Positions 1 to 9,430 are shown, numbered from the stretch's first letter. The stretch is DNA of 19,202 nt from Desulfobacterales bacterium (GCA_030017395.1 JASEIZ010000016.1:1-19202), one strand, 5' to 3'. A program made the numbers and translations. The notes: generated by a model not told the origin, from the sequence alone.

Positions 1-15
1 GCCATCTATCTCTGA

Positions 16-38
16 CCTGGCCCAAAGGACCAGGCTTT
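16..38 (+). terminator. Probable terminator of an upstream gene
   Basis: CCTGG (16-20) pairs with CCAGG (30-34). Two further inner CC/GG pairs are possible across a short AAA loop, and CTTTT follows. The T tract is short, so termination strength is uncertain. No gene is visible between the window edge and fxsA, so this would end a gene that lies to the left of the window. Confidence 0.45.
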
Positions 39-208
39 TCAGGACAAAGTAAAACATCCGGTGCGCCCAGGCGGGCTAATCTAGACATACAAAATTTCTA
101 TCAATAATATATATATGTGTCAAATATTTACTTGTTTATGGATGCCCCGTATGTTGCCACATACTTCGCACAGGCGTGGTTTTTAAGGGAACTGCACGCT
201 TAAAAAAC

Positions 209-237
209 TTGACATAAATAATTATCATGAGCATATT
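209..237 (+). promoter_or_regulatory. Sigma70-type promoter of fxsA
   Basis: A consensus -35 box TTGACA (209-214) is followed after 17 bp by CATATT (232-237), which matches 4 of 6 bases of the -10 consensus. The predicted start point is about 18 nt ahead of the fxsA ATG. No clear second promoter is seen before livK, so this one may also drive the liv genes. The AT-rich stretch 61-208 holds no other feature that I can support. Confidence 0.55.
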
Positions 238-261
238 CCAAATTCAAACAAAGGAAACTAC

Positions 262-660
262 ATGCTTTTAAAACTTTTTATAGCCTTCACCCTGATACCG
301 GTTGCTGAAATATACCTGCTGATAAAGGTAGGATATTCCATAGGAGCTTTAAACACAGTATTAATAGTAATCATAACTGCTTTTGTGGGTGCAACCCTTG
401 CCCGCATACAGGGCCTTCAAACCATGATCCGTATTAAAACCAGTCTTCAGCAGGGGATAACGCCGACAGAAGATCTGGTTGACGCTTTTATAATATTTTT
501 AGCGGGAATTGTTCTTTTAACCCCCGGATTCATAACCGATATTGCCGGACTGCTGCTGCTTATTCCTGTAACCAGATACCACTTTAAACGATATTTAAGA
601 GCTAAATTTGACGCGTGGGTCAGGAATCAGACAATACATATCAGGCGCTTTCCTGAATAA
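262..660 (+). CDS. fxsA: FxsA family inner-membrane protein
   Basis: A 132-residue membrane protein of the FxsA family, named for E. coli FxsA, which relieves F-plasmid exclusion of phage T7 when overproduced; its normal cellular role is not established. Hydrophobic segments lie at roughly residues 4-21, 27-47 and 72-102. The family hallmark PGFITDIAGLLLLIP is at 88-102, followed by a basic tail. It is somewhat shorter than the E. coli protein (about 158 residues), with the difference in the variable C-terminal tail. The ATG is preceded by AAGGAAA (251-257). livK starts 100 nt downstream and may be read through from the fxsA promoter, although the two functions have no known link. Confidence 0.9.
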   Translation: MLLKLFIAFTLIPVAEIYLLIKVGYSIGALNTVLIVIITAFVGATLARIQGLQTMIRIKTSLQQGITPTEDLVDAFIIFLAGIVLLTPGFITDIAGLLLLIPVTRYHFKRYLRAKFDAWVRNQTIHIRRFPE

Positions 661-760
661 CACTTCTTCTGGTTTCTCAGATATTCCGGCTATGCGCATT
701 AAATCATCGCACCTGCTCTCAGAAATGCTTTTGGCCACGATAAGGAGGAAACCGGGAATT

Positions 761-1891
761 ATGAAAAGCTGTTTTGGAAAAGTTTTTTTTACTGCAATTG
801 TCATGGCATTTGCAGTATCCATAATGCCCTGTACCGGTTCCGCGGCTGATACGATAAAACTGGGTATCGCCGGCGCTCACAGCGGAGACCTTGCATCCTA
901 TGGCATACCTTCTGTAAATGCCGCGAAGCTTGTGGTCAAAGATATTAATGCAAAGGGTGGAATTCTGGGCAGTGAGGTGGTTCTCCTTGTGGAAGATGAT
1001 GTATGCAAACCTGAGGTTGCCACTAATACTGCTACAAAACTGTTGTCTAACGGTGTTGATATTGTGATGGGACACATTTGCAGCGGCGCCACCAGGGCCG
1101 CTCTCGGCATATACAAATCTGAGAACATTATCTGTATGTCACCATCCGCGACAAACCCTCCCCTGACACAGAGCGGTGAATACCCCAACTTTTACCGGAC
1201 CATTGCCTCGGATGATGCTCAGGCCCGGCTTGAGGTGGACTTTGCTCTTGATGTATTGAAAGCCGGAAAAATTGCCGTGCTTCATGACAAGGGCGATTAC
1301 GGCAAGGGCCTGGCGGAATTCGCGAAGAGCTTTATTGAGAAAGACCCCAGAGCCGAGGTGGTGCTGTACGAGGGTGTCACTCCGGGCGCTGTCGATTATT
1401 CGGCTGTCGTCCAGAAGATAAAACATTCAAAGGCGGATACGGTGATATTTGGTGGCTATCATCCGGAAGCGTCAAAGATTGTCATGCAGATGCGCAAGAA
1501 AAGAATGAAAACCTGTTTTATTTCCGATGATGGTGTAAAAGATGATACCTTTATCAAGGTTGCAGGAAAGTATGCCGAAGGTGTTTATGCCACCGGTCCG
1601 AAAGACACATCTTCTAATCCTCTGGCGATTGCCGCCACTGAAGCACACAAAAAGACATATGGCACTGATCCGGGCGCATTCTTTCTCAATGCGTATGCCG
1701 CGACACAGGCTCTGCTTAACGCAATTGAGAAAGCAGGATCGACCGACTACAATGCGGTTTCAAAAGCCCTGAAGACCGAATATGTTGAGACACCCCTTGG
1801 AAAAATCAAATTTGACAATAAAGGAGATGCCATAGGCATCGGTTTTTCCATATATCAGGTACAAAGCGGCAGGTATGTCGAAGTGAAATAA
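761..1891 (+). CDS. livK: Periplasmic branched-chain amino acid type substrate-binding protein
   Basis: A 376-residue solute-binding protein of the Leu/Ile/Val-binding (Peripla_BP_6) family, which captures amino acids or related compounds in the periplasm and delivers them to LivHM. The first 29 residues form a Sec signal peptide (basic start, hydrophobic core, cleavage probably after TGSA). The mature part opens with IKLGIAGAHSGDLASYG, the usual beta-strand and ligand-loop start, and contains the GGILG and NPPLTQSG stretches typical of the family. The ATG at 761 was chosen because AAGGAGG (742-748) precedes it and the signal peptide begins there. The open frame extends back to 608, but that stretch overlaps fxsA and is not signal-like. 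Substrate specificity cannot be read from sequence; members also bind amides, urea or aromatic acids. Confidence 0.9.
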   Translation: MKSCFGKVFFTAIVMAFAVSIMPCTGSAADTIKLGIAGAHSGDLASYGIPSVNAAKLVVKDINAKGGILGSEVVLLVEDDVCKPEVATNTATKLLSNGVDIVMGHICSGATRAALGIYKSENIICMSPSATNPPLTQSGEYPNFYRTIASDDAQARLEVDFALDVLKAGKIAVLHDKGDYGKGLAEFAKSFIEKDPRAEVVLYEGVTPGAVDYSAVVQKIKHSKADTVIFGGYHPEASKIVMQMRKKRMKTCFISDDGVKDDTFIKVAGKYAEGVYATGPKDTSSNPLAIAATEAHKKTYGTDPGAFFLNAYAATQALLNAIEKAGSTDYNAVSKALKTEYVETPLGKIKFDNKGDAIGIGFSIYQVQSGRYVEVK

Positions 1892-1892
1892 C

Positions 1893-2795
1893 ATGGATTA
1901 TTTTCTGGAGCTGTTTTTAGGCGGACTTACTCGCGGGAGCATTTACGCCCTTATTGCCCTTGGCTATACCATGGTGTACGGCATTATCGAGCTGATAAAT
2001 TTCGCCCATGGTGAGATATACATGATAGGCGCATTCACCGCGCTGATTGTGATATCCGTCCTTACACTTATGGGTATGAATACTATTGCCATACTCGTAA
2101 TAGCAGGAGTGGTTGCTGTTATATATTCGAGCGCCTATGGCTATACCGTGGAAAAGATAGCCTACAAGCCCTTGCGCAATGCGCCGCGCCTTTCGGCGCT
2201 TATCAGCGCCATTGGGATGTCATTGTTTCTCCAGAATTATGTGCGCCTGGCGCAGACCCCCAATTTCCTGTCTTTCCCAAACCTGATTCCCGACTTTGAG
2301 TTCATCAAACCCTACGCGCACATCATCGGTTCGACGGAGATCGTTATCCTCATAACAACGGCTGTTGTTATGGTTCTTCTTACCATCCTGATAAAATTTA
2401 CAAACACAGGCAAGGCAATGCGGGCGACGTCTCAGGATAAGACCATGGCAATGCTGGTGGGTATTAATGTGAATCGCATTATTTCCATCACGTTTGTCGC
2501 AGGTTCGGCAACGGCCGCAATAGGTGGAGTCCTTATAGCTTCTCATATCGGCATGATTAATTTCTATATAGGTTTCATGGTTGGAATAAAGGCGTTTGTT
2601 GCTGCGGTGCTTGGAGGAATCGGGAGCATACCCGGGGCTGTTTTAGGCGGCTTTATCCTGGGCTGGACAGAAAGCTTTGCTACAGGATATGTCTCGAGCG
2701 ATTATGAAGATGTGTTCGCTTTCCTGTTTCTTGTGCTCATCCTGATTTTCAGGCCTGCGGGCATTTTAGGGCGATCAGGGAAACACGAAATATAG
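1893..2795 (+). CDS. livH: Branched-chain amino acid ABC transporter permease LivH
   Basis: A 300-residue polytopic inner-membrane permease (BPD_transp_2 family), one half of the membrane channel of the Liv importer. It opens with the characteristic GLTRGSIYALIALGYTMVYG, followed by INFAHGEIYMIGAF. Near the C terminus, FIGFMVG-like and GIKAFVAAVLGGIGSIPGA segments form the EAA-type loop that contacts the ATPases. Length is close to the E. coli protein (308). The ATG lies one base after the livK stop, so translation is probably coupled. Partners are LivM, LivG and LivF immediately downstream. Confidence 0.93.
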   Translation: MDYFLELFLGGLTRGSIYALIALGYTMVYGIIELINFAHGEIYMIGAFTALIVISVLTLMGMNTIAILVIAGVVAVIYSSAYGYTVEKIAYKPLRNAPRLSALISAIGMSLFLQNYVRLAQTPNFLSFPNLIPDFEFIKPYAHIIGSTEIVILITTAVVMVLLTILIKFTNTGKAMRATSQDKTMAMLVGINVNRIISITFVAGSATAAIGGVLIASHIGMINFYIGFMVGIKAFVAAVLGGIGSIPGAVLGGFILGWTESFATGYVSSDYEDVFAFLFLVLILIFRPAGILGRSGKHEI

Positions 2796-2829
2796 CATGG
2801 CAACCTGATTTTTTGCAGGGTTTTGGAAT

Positions 2830-4065
2830 TTGATTAAATTAAATGAGATAAAAAGAGCCTTTCTTGTTTCCGCCTGGTTCATATTTCTAACGTTTCCCAT
2901 TATGGTGATCCGCATCAATCCTGTGGAACATATCGTGGAATGGCGCTGGAAGAATATGGCGCTGGTGGGTATCGGGAGCTTTTTCCTTTCTTTTGTCTGG
3001 AATTATCTAATGAAGCAAAAAGAGCCTGGCTTTAAAAAGACTGAAACCGCAGAAAAAACCGACACGATACCCCCCCTGCCCCCGGCACGGAGAATACAGA
3101 GAGAAAAAAGGATATATATACCCGCACTGGTTGCCATTGGAACATTAACAATCGTTTTCCCCTTTATTTTTTCAATGTACCAGACCAATATAATGGTATC
3201 GGCGTTGATATACATTATGCTTGGCCTGGGTCTTAACATTGTCGTAGGCCTTGCGGGTCTTCTCGACCTGGGATATGTCGCCTTTTATGCTGTGGGCGCA
3301 TACGCTTACGCTCTGTTGAATTACCACTTCGGAATCAGCTTCTGGATGGCGCTTCCAATAGGAGGAGTTTTGGGAGCTGTCTTTGGAATACTGCTGGGTT
3401 TTCCGGTACTCCGGCTTCGCGGGGATTATCTTGCCATTGTTACACTGGGATTTGGCGAAATCATACACATTATTTTGCAAAACTGGAATGAATTTTCTTT
3501 CGGGCCCAGCGGCATAGCAAACATTCCAAGGCCTTCTCTGTTCGGAATAGATCTGTCGGTTCACAGCTCTACAATATACATCTATTACATTATGATTGGC
3601 CTGTGCATCGTTACTATCTTTGTTGTGAATCGTCTGCAAAACTCCAGGATCGGCAGGGCGTGGGTCGCGCTCAGGGAAGATGAGCTTGCCTGCCAGGCCA
3701 TGGGAATCGACAAGGCAAAAACCAAATTGACGGCATTTGCCCTTGGAGCCACGTTGGCAAGTATGGCCGGGGTTGTGTTTGCGGCAAAAACCACCTTTGT
3801 AAATCCCGCGAGCTTTACCATCTGGGAATCTATCATAATCCTGTGTATTGTTGTGATGGGTGGCATGGGATCCATAATCGGAGTTATCGCCGGGGCGCTT
3901 GTGCTGATACTTACGCCTGAATATCTGCGCGCATTTTCTGAGTACAGGATGCTGGCGTTCGGCACGATGCTCGTTGTGATGATGATCTTTCGTCCCGGCG
4001 GATTTATACCTGATGTGCGCCGCATATATAAATTTGAGGGCGTGAAAAGCATGGATAAGAGCTGA
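2830..4065 (+). CDS. livM: Branched-chain amino acid ABC transporter permease LivM
   Basis: A 411-residue second permease of the Liv importer. It is the long form: an N-terminal extension (about residues 1-95, DUF3382-like, with two hydrophobic segments, then a charged, proline-rich linker) precedes the conserved permease core. The core includes GLGLNIVVGLAGLLDLGYVAF (about 132-152) and the C-terminal GGMGSIIGVIAGA loop. The start is TTG at 2830, with CAGGG (2816-2820) nine bases upstream. No in-frame ATG lies before the extension, and the E. coli LivM has a comparable N-terminal region. The gap to livG is only 6 bases. Confidence 0.9.
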   Translation: MIKLNEIKRAFLVSAWFIFLTFPIMVIRINPVEHIVEWRWKNMALVGIGSFFLSFVWNYLMKQKEPGFKKTETAEKTDTIPPLPPARRIQREKRIYIPALVAIGTLTIVFPFIFSMYQTNIMVSALIYIMLGLGLNIVVGLAGLLDLGYVAFYAVGAYAYALLNYHFGISFWMALPIGGVLGAVFGILLGFPVLRLRGDYLAIVTLGFGEIIHIILQNWNEFSFGPSGIANIPRPSLFGIDLSVHSSTIYIYYIMIGLCIVTIFVVNRLQNSRIGRAWVALREDELACQAMGIDKAKTKLTAFALGATLASMAGVVFAAKTTFVNPASFTIWESIIILCIVVMGGMGSIIGVIAGALVLILTPEYLRAFSEYRMLAFGTMLVVMMIFRPGGFIPDVRRIYKFEGVKSMDKS

Positions 4066-4071
4066 TAAGAT

Positions 4072-4863
4072 ATGGAATGTGCACTGAAAGTTCAAAATCT
4101 TAGCATGGATTTTGGCGGTCTGAGAGCGCTTGATGATCTTGACCTGGATGTCGGCAGAAATGAAATCGTTGCGCTTATCGGTCCCAACGGCGCGGGAAAG
4201 ACCACCTTCTTTAATTGCATAACCGGAATATATCCTCCCACCGAGGGGGATGTACTTATATCAGCACGCGGTAAAGACAGGCTGGAGAGGATAAACGGCA
4301 TAAAACCGAACAAGGTTACTGAAAAAGGTCTGGCTCGAACTTTTCAGAACATCCGTTTATTTCCCAATATGACAGTCCTTGAGAATGTAATGATCGGACG
4401 TCACTGCCGCATGCATGCGGGCATCCTGGGCGCTGTGCTGAGAGGCCCATCAACGACAAGAGAAGAAAAAGAGGCGGTGAAAGACAGCTATGCCATTCTG
4501 GAAAAGATAGGGCTTGCGCAGTTTGTGAATGAGTTTGCCAAAAACCTTTCATATGGCGCGCAGAGACGTCTTGAAATAGCCAGGGCAATGGCTACAGAAC
4601 CATTCCTGCTTCTCCTGGACGAACCTGCCGCAGGCATGAATCCCAATGAAACCAGAGAACTTGACGAATTGATAAAACAGATTCGCGACAAAGAAGGCAT
4701 CTCCATACTCCTGATAGAGCATGACATGAAACTCGTTATGAGCATGTCCGACAGGATATTTGTAGTGGATTACGGCAGGAAAATTGCGCAGGGTACCCCG
4801 AATGAGATAAGAAATAATCCTGTTGTAATAAAGGCTTACCTCGGAGAAGAGGCTGATGCTTAA
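4072..4863 (+). CDS. livG: Branched-chain amino acid ABC transporter ATPase LivG
   Basis: A 263-residue cytoplasmic ATPase that powers the Liv importer together with LivF. Visible motifs are Walker A GPNGAGKT (37-44), the FQNIRLFPNMTVLENV stretch (91-106) typical of LivG, the signature LSYGA (159-163), Walker B LLLLDEP with D183 and catalytic E184, and switch histidine H217 in IEHDM. The C terminus IKAYLGEE is the usual LivG ending. Its last 8 bases overlap the livF start, so the two are translationally coupled. Confidence 0.95.
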   Translation: MECALKVQNLSMDFGGLRALDDLDLDVGRNEIVALIGPNGAGKTTFFNCITGIYPPTEGDVLISARGKDRLERINGIKPNKVTEKGLARTFQNIRLFPNMTVLENVMIGRHCRMHAGILGAVLRGPSTTREEKEAVKDSYAILEKIGLAQFVNEFAKNLSYGAQRRLEIARAMATEPFLLLLDEPAAGMNPNETRELDELIKQIRDKEGISILLIEHDMKLVMSMSDRIFVVDYGRKIAQGTPNEIRNNPVVIKAYLGEEADA

Positions 4864-5563
4864 GATTAAAAACATACAGACTTTCTACGGGAATATCCAG
4901 GCGTTAAAGGATGTTTCCATAGAAATTTCAGAAGGAGAAATAATTACCCTTATAGGAGCAAACGGGGCGGGAAAGAGTACGACGCTCATGGCTGTCTCCG
5001 GTATAGTTCCACCGAGATCGGGCGAGATATTTTTTATGGGCGAGCCCATAACCGATATGGAGCCGGATAAAATTGTTTCATTAGGCATCTGCCAGGTACC
5101 TGAAGGCCGTCGCATCTTTCCTTATCTGTCGGTTACGGAAAATCTTGATATGGGAGCCTTCTTGAGAAATGACAAAGCAAAAATAAAAAAGGATATGGAA
5201 TATGTCTTTGATCTTTTCCCCATCCTCGCGGACAGGCGTCATCAGGCCGGGGGTACATTGAGCGGAGGAGAGCGACAGATGCTGGCCATATCCAGAGCGC
5301 TTATGGCCAGGCCCAGGCTCCTTCTCCTTGATGAACCTTCGCTGGGGCTTGCCCCGCTTATTGTAAAAAAGATATTTGAGATAATAGGCAAGATAAACGC
5401 GGAAAATAACACTACCATCTTTCTTGTGGAGCAGAACGCGAACCTTGCGCTAAAGGTGGCCACAAGGGGTTATGTCATGGAAAATGGCCGTATAACGCTC
5501 ACCGATTCTTCAAAAAATCTCCTTGCCAATGAAGATGTAAAGAAGGCATACCTCGGTTTTTAA
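4856..5563 (+). CDS. livF: Branched-chain amino acid ABC transporter ATPase LivF
   Basis: A 235-residue second ATPase of the Liv importer. Walker A GANGAGKS (34-41), VPEGRRIFPYLSVTENL (81-97, the LivF hallmark), signature LSGGE (135-139) and Walker B LLLLDEP with D159/E160 are all present. The switch position is Gln193 in VEQN instead of His, which is normal for LivF and not a defect. The gene begins inside livG (8-bp overlap, ATG at 4856) and ends the importer operon. No convincing hairpin terminator follows it. Confidence 0.95.
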   Translation: MLKIKNIQTFYGNIQALKDVSIEISEGEIITLIGANGAGKSTTLMAVSGIVPPRSGEIFFMGEPITDMEPDKIVSLGICQVPEGRRIFPYLSVTENLDMGAFLRNDKAKIKKDMEYVFDLFPILADRRHQAGGTLSGGERQMLAISRALMARPRLLLLDEPSLGLAPLIVKKIFEIIGKINAENNTTIFLVEQNANLALKVATRGYVMENGRITLTDSSKNLLANEDVKKAYLGF

Positions 5564-5616
5564 TCTTTATCCTTTCTTCGTTCAACCCCTGCCCTTCTGA
5601 TTTTAAAAAGACCTGT

Positions 5617-5645
5617 TTGACCAATTTATAATTCTTTAGTAAAAT
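5617..5645 (+). promoter_or_regulatory. Sigma70-type promoter of the ABC exporter pair
   Basis: TTGACC (5617-5622, 5 of 6 consensus) and TAAAAT (5640-5645, 5 of 6) are separated by exactly 17 bp. The predicted transcript would start near 5652, leaving a leader of about 60 nt before the TTG start at 5711. It separates the exporter genes from the liv operon. Confidence 0.6.
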
Positions 5646-5710
5646 TTTTGCTCTGACAGGCTTCTGGGGATGCGCTTGCTTTTGAGGTTTAAGGACAGGA
5701 GATAAATCAG

Positions 5711-7453
5711 TTGAAATCCTTATACTTAATAAAACCTTATTTTGTAAAAAACCGCAATATTATTCTATTCGGCCTTTTTTGTTTGATCGTTGTCGACATG
5801 CTGCAACTGTTTATTCCCCGCATAATTAAATGGGCTGTGGATGATCTTACGCTTTTTCAAATAAACCTGAAACAACTGCTGTATTATGCGCTGTACATAG
5901 TTGGAGTTTCGGTAATTATAGGATTTTTCAGATATGGATGGCGACGCTGTCTCATCGGCATGTCAAGAAGTGTTGAACAGGGTTTGAGAAACAGTCTGCT
6001 CGACCATATTCAAACCCTTTCTGCTTCATATTTCGATAAAGTAAAAACAGGGGATCTAATGGCCCATGCTACCAATGATATTCAGCATATAAGAATGGCT
6101 ATGGGCATGGGCATGGTTGCGCTTACAGACGCAATAGTTCTGGGCTCTGCATCCATCTGTTTCATGTTATACATTAACAAGCTTCTAACATTATATGTTT
6201 TAATTCCAATGCCTGTGATTGTACTGGGAACCCGTTTTCTCAGCAAAAAAATGCATCGTCTGTATCAGGAGGTGCAGGGATCCTTTGCAGATCTTACAGA
6301 AGCTGTAAGGGAAAGGTTTGCAGGCATACGCATAATCAAGGCATATAACCTGGAGAAACAGGAAGCATCCAGGATAAATACAATATCAAAAAATTATATT
6401 AATAAAAATCTCCGGCTTGTAAAAAATACCGGGTCATTTTTTCCCATGCTGCTTTTCTTTTCCAATATAAGTCTTGCAATAGTTCTTTTTCTTGGAGGCA
6501 GACAAACCATCACCCTTGCTATAACACCCGGAGATTTTGTTGCTTTTATCAGCTATCTCGGGCTTCTGACATGGCCTATGATGGCTATGGGATGGGTTAT
6601 AAATCTTATCCAGAGAGGAAGAGCATCCTTAGACAGAATCAACAATATTTTAAGCATGAAACCGGAGATTGATGATGCTACAGATGCTAAATCCATTAAA
6701 CAGATTAAAAATAACATAATTTTTGAAAACGTCTCGTTTTCTTATGCAGACAACACCTTGGCTTTAAGCGACATAGACATAAAACTGAAACGCGGCGCTG
6801 TCCTGGGTATAATAGGTCCTCAGGGCAGCGGTAAAACAACATTATTAAACCTTATTCCAAGGCTCTTTGACGTATCATCGGGCCAAATTTTAATCAATGG
6901 AATAAATATATCCCGGATACTGCTTCGCGATCTCAGATCACTTATTTCTTTTATGCCGCAAGAGCCCTTTTTGTTTGCAGGTTCAATTAAACAGAACATA
7001 ATGCTTGGAACTGCTGAAACAAAGGATTCTCAACTAATATCAGCGGCAGAAAAGGCTGCTTTGTATGATACTGTCAGGCTTTTCCCCAAAGGCTTTGATA
7101 CAATTGTCGGCGAAAAAGGGATCGTTCTTTCAGGAGGACAAAAGCAGCGCATTGCCCTTGCGCGAACTCTTATGCATGACAGGCCCATTATGATACTTGA
7201 TGATCCGGTAAGCCAGGTAGATATGGAAACCGGAAACCTTATTATAAAAACAGTCAAATCGATGGCAGGCGAAAAAACAGTTATAATTGTTTCTCACAGG
7301 CTTTCTGCGGTGCGTTTTGCCGATTTAATCATATCCCTGGACAAAGGCAGAATCGTAGAATCAGGCACCCACGAGCATTTGATGGAAAATAACCGGTACT
7401 ATGCAAAAACATTTCGTTTGCAGGAAATCGAAGAGGAATTTAATGCGAACTGA
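5711..7453 (+). CDS. ABC exporter half-transporter, subunit with degenerate Walker B (heterodimer partner 1)
   Basis: A 580-residue half-transporter of the multidrug/lipid exporter type (MsbA/BmrC/TM287-like): a six-helix membrane domain (about residues 15-305) fused to an ATPase domain (about 335-575). Motifs are Walker A GPQGSGKT (369-376), Q-loop Q417, signature LSGGQ (473-477), Walker B IMILDD (493-498) and switch H529. The catalytic glutamate position after Walker B is Asp498 (LDDPV), a known hallmark of the catalytically weak subunit in asymmetric heterodimers. The start is TTG with AGGAG at 5697-5701, 9 bases upstream. The next gene overlaps its end by 11 bp and supplies the partner. 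Substrate is unknown. Confidence 0.88.
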   Translation: MKSLYLIKPYFVKNRNIILFGLFCLIVVDMLQLFIPRIIKWAVDDLTLFQINLKQLLYYALYIVGVSVIIGFFRYGWRRCLIGMSRSVEQGLRNSLLDHIQTLSASYFDKVKTGDLMAHATNDIQHIRMAMGMGMVALTDAIVLGSASICFMLYINKLLTLYVLIPMPVIVLGTRFLSKKMHRLYQEVQGSFADLTEAVRERFAGIRIIKAYNLEKQEASRINTISKNYINKNLRLVKNTGSFFPMLLFFSNISLAIVLFLGGRQTITLAITPGDFVAFISYLGLLTWPMMAMGWVINLIQRGRASLDRINNILSMKPEIDDATDAKSIKQIKNNIIFENVSFSYADNTLALSDIDIKLKRGAVLGIIGPQGSGKTTLLNLIPRLFDVSSGQILINGINISRILLRDLRSLISFMPQEPFLFAGSIKQNIMLGTAETKDSQLISAAEKAALYDTVRLFPKGFDTIVGEKGIVLSGGQKQRIALARTLMHDRPIMILDDPVSQVDMETGNLIIKTVKSMAGEKTVIIVSHRLSAVRFADLIISLDKGRIVESGTHEHLMENNRYYAKTFRLQEIEEEFNAN

Positions 7454-9419
7454 TTTCGGATATTTTGAAGAAAAACAGCTCGGCAAACCATATGACATGA
7501 AGATGCTGAAAAGGCTGTATCCTTTTACAAGACCGTACAGACTTCTTGTTTCAGGCTCGATCATGCTTGTAGTTTTAATCGCGTTTCTTGATCTTTCTCT
7601 TCCTTATGTCACCAAAATGGCCATAGATCGGTATATAGTGCCTCAATCAGCATCAGACATGGCTGATGCTTCTGGATCAGAAATCAGGAATTTAAAGGTC
7701 AATGTCCTTGAACCAGAAACAAGAGAAATTATCAGCAGGTATCCGGATATTTTTCAAATCAGCGGCCAGGAAGCTGTAATAGAGTTAAAAAATCTGTCGC
7801 AACTGAGTAAAAATGATCTTACAGAACTCCGCAAAAAAGATTTTAACGGGTTAAATATTATTACCGCTGTCTTTATCTGTATAATTATTTTTAGTTTTGT
7901 CTTTAATTTTTTGCAGGTCATACTCATGGAATATACCGGCCAGATGATAATGCATGATTTAAGAATGCGACTGTTTAAGCACATTCAGGAACTGTCGGTT
8001 TCATTTTTTACCAAAAACCCTGTTGGTCGTCTTGTTACAAGGACAACCAATGATATTCAGAACATGCATGATCTTTTCACCTCTGTTATCTCATTTGTTT
8101 TCAAGGATCTGTTCTTGCTCACAGGTATTACACTTGCCTTGCTTTGGATAAACTGGAAGCTGGCTCTTGTTTCATTTTCAGTACTCCCCTTTGTTGTTTT
8201 TGCTTCCATGTATTTTTCCACAAGCGCAAGGGATGCTTTCAGAACCTTAAGAATCAAGATTGCGGAAATAAATACCAGATTTGCGGAAACCATAGAGGGA
8301 ATAAAAATCCTGCAGATTTTTCTGCATGAAAGAGAAAATTACCTGTCTTTTAAAAAACTGAATCATGAGCATTACATGGCAAGCATGCAACAGATTCATG
8401 TGTTCGCTATTTTCATGCCGGTTATAGAGCTTTTAGGCTCAATAGCTCTTGCGGTCGTTATCTACTATGGTGGCGGCAGCATGCTTGCGGGAAAAATAAG
8501 CCTTGGATCGCTCGTTGCGTTTATATCATATTTAAAGATGTTTTTCAGACCGATAAGAGATATTGCTGAAAAATACAATATATTGCAGAATGCCATGGCA
8601 TCGGCTGAAAGAATATTTCTAATCTTAGACAACCAGGAAAAAATCCAACAACCTGTTGCTGATTCCGGGTATAAAACCCCTGATCTAAAAAAAATACAAA
8701 ATATAGTAATGGAAAATGTATCATTTGGTTATACTGAAGATGAACCTGTGCTGAAGAATATTTCTCTTGAAATCCACGCTGGTGAAACAATAGCCATTGT
8801 AGGACGAACAGGCTCGGGCAAGACAAGTTTGATAAACCTGATTCTCAGGTTTTATGATCCAACGTCTGGAAAAATAACAATAAATGGAATCAACATAAAA
8901 GACTTCGAGCTGTCTTCTTTGCGATCAAAAACAGCCATGATCATGCAGGACCCATTTCTGTTTTCAGGAACAATACTGGATAATATTATTCAGGGACAAA
9001 ACAACATTTCCAGACAAAACATGGAGTTTATTTTAGAAGCATCAAACTGTAAAAAAATCATAGAAAGATTGCCGGATGGTCTTAACACACTGCTTTATGA
9101 AGGGGGGACATCTCTGTCAAGCGGAGAACGTCAGTTAATATCAATGGCAAGGGCTTTTGCGCGCAATCCTGATCTTATAATACTTGACGAAGCAACTTCA
9201 TATGTTGATTCTGAAACAGAAGAAAAGGTCAGACAGGCTCTTTACAGCCTGATTAAAAAAAGGACATCTATTATTGTAGCTCATCGCCTCTCAACCGTTC
9301 GACATGCAGACAGAATAATGGTTATAAACAAGGGAAGAATAATCGAAACAGGAACACATGACGAATTAATGAAGAAGAAGGGGTTTTATTTCAAGCTGAA
9401 CCAGTTGCAGTTATCGTAA
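7443..9419 (+). CDS. ABC exporter half-transporter, catalytically complete subunit (heterodimer partner 2)
   Basis: A 658-residue half-transporter: membrane domain to about residue 385, then an ATPase domain. Walker A GRTGSGKT (454-461), signature LSSGE (558-562, altered from LSGGQ), Walker B LIILDEAT with catalytic E583, and H614 in VAHRL are visible. Between the first two membrane helices lies an insertion of about 70 residues (about 65-136), hydrophilic and expected outside the membrane, which the partner lacks. The ATG at 7443 was chosen over one at 7401 because GAGG (7433-7436) precedes it and it leaves the usual short overlap (11 bp) with the upstream gene. With partner 1 it should form one canonical and one degenerate ATP site. 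Exported substrate is unknown. Confidence 0.88.
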   Translation: MRTDFGYFEEKQLGKPYDMKMLKRLYPFTRPYRLLVSGSIMLVVLIAFLDLSLPYVTKMAIDRYIVPQSASDMADASGSEIRNLKVNVLEPETREIISRYPDIFQISGQEAVIELKNLSQLSKNDLTELRKKDFNGLNIITAVFICIIIFSFVFNFLQVILMEYTGQMIMHDLRMRLFKHIQELSVSFFTKNPVGRLVTRTTNDIQNMHDLFTSVISFVFKDLFLLTGITLALLWINWKLALVSFSVLPFVVFASMYFSTSARDAFRTLRIKIAEINTRFAETIEGIKILQIFLHERENYLSFKKLNHEHYMASMQQIHVFAIFMPVIELLGSIALAVVIYYGGGSMLAGKISLGSLVAFISYLKMFFRPIRDIAEKYNILQNAMASAERIFLILDNQEKIQQPVADSGYKTPDLKKIQNIVMENVSFGYTEDEPVLKNISLEIHAGETIAIVGRTGSGKTSLINLILRFYDPTSGKITINGINIKDFELSSLRSKTAMIMQDPFLFSGTILDNIIQGQNNISRQNMEFILEASNCKKIIERLPDGLNTLLYEGGTSLSSGERQLISMARAFARNPDLIILDEATSYVDSETEEKVRQALYSLIKKRTSIIVAHRLSTVRHADRIMVINKGRIIETGTHDELMKKKGFYFKLNQLQLS

Positions 9420-9430
9420 AACAGAACAAC

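Noticed and set aside
608..760. Upstream extension of livK to 608
   Set aside because: It overlaps fxsA, is not signal-like, and a strong ribosome-binding site plus a standard signal peptide mark the start at 761.
3172..4095. Long minus-strand open frame opposite livM (307 codons)
   Set aside because: Low-complexity, His/Asn/Arg-rich translation with no domain; it is the shadow of livM.
5432..5434. Gln in the LivF switch position as a catalytic defect
   Set aside because: VEQN is the normal form in LivF proteins.
7401..7442. Earlier ATG at 7401 for exporter partner 2
   Set aside because: It lacks a ribosome-binding site and adds only an out-of-family basic peptide within the upstream gene; 7443 has GAGG at the right distance.
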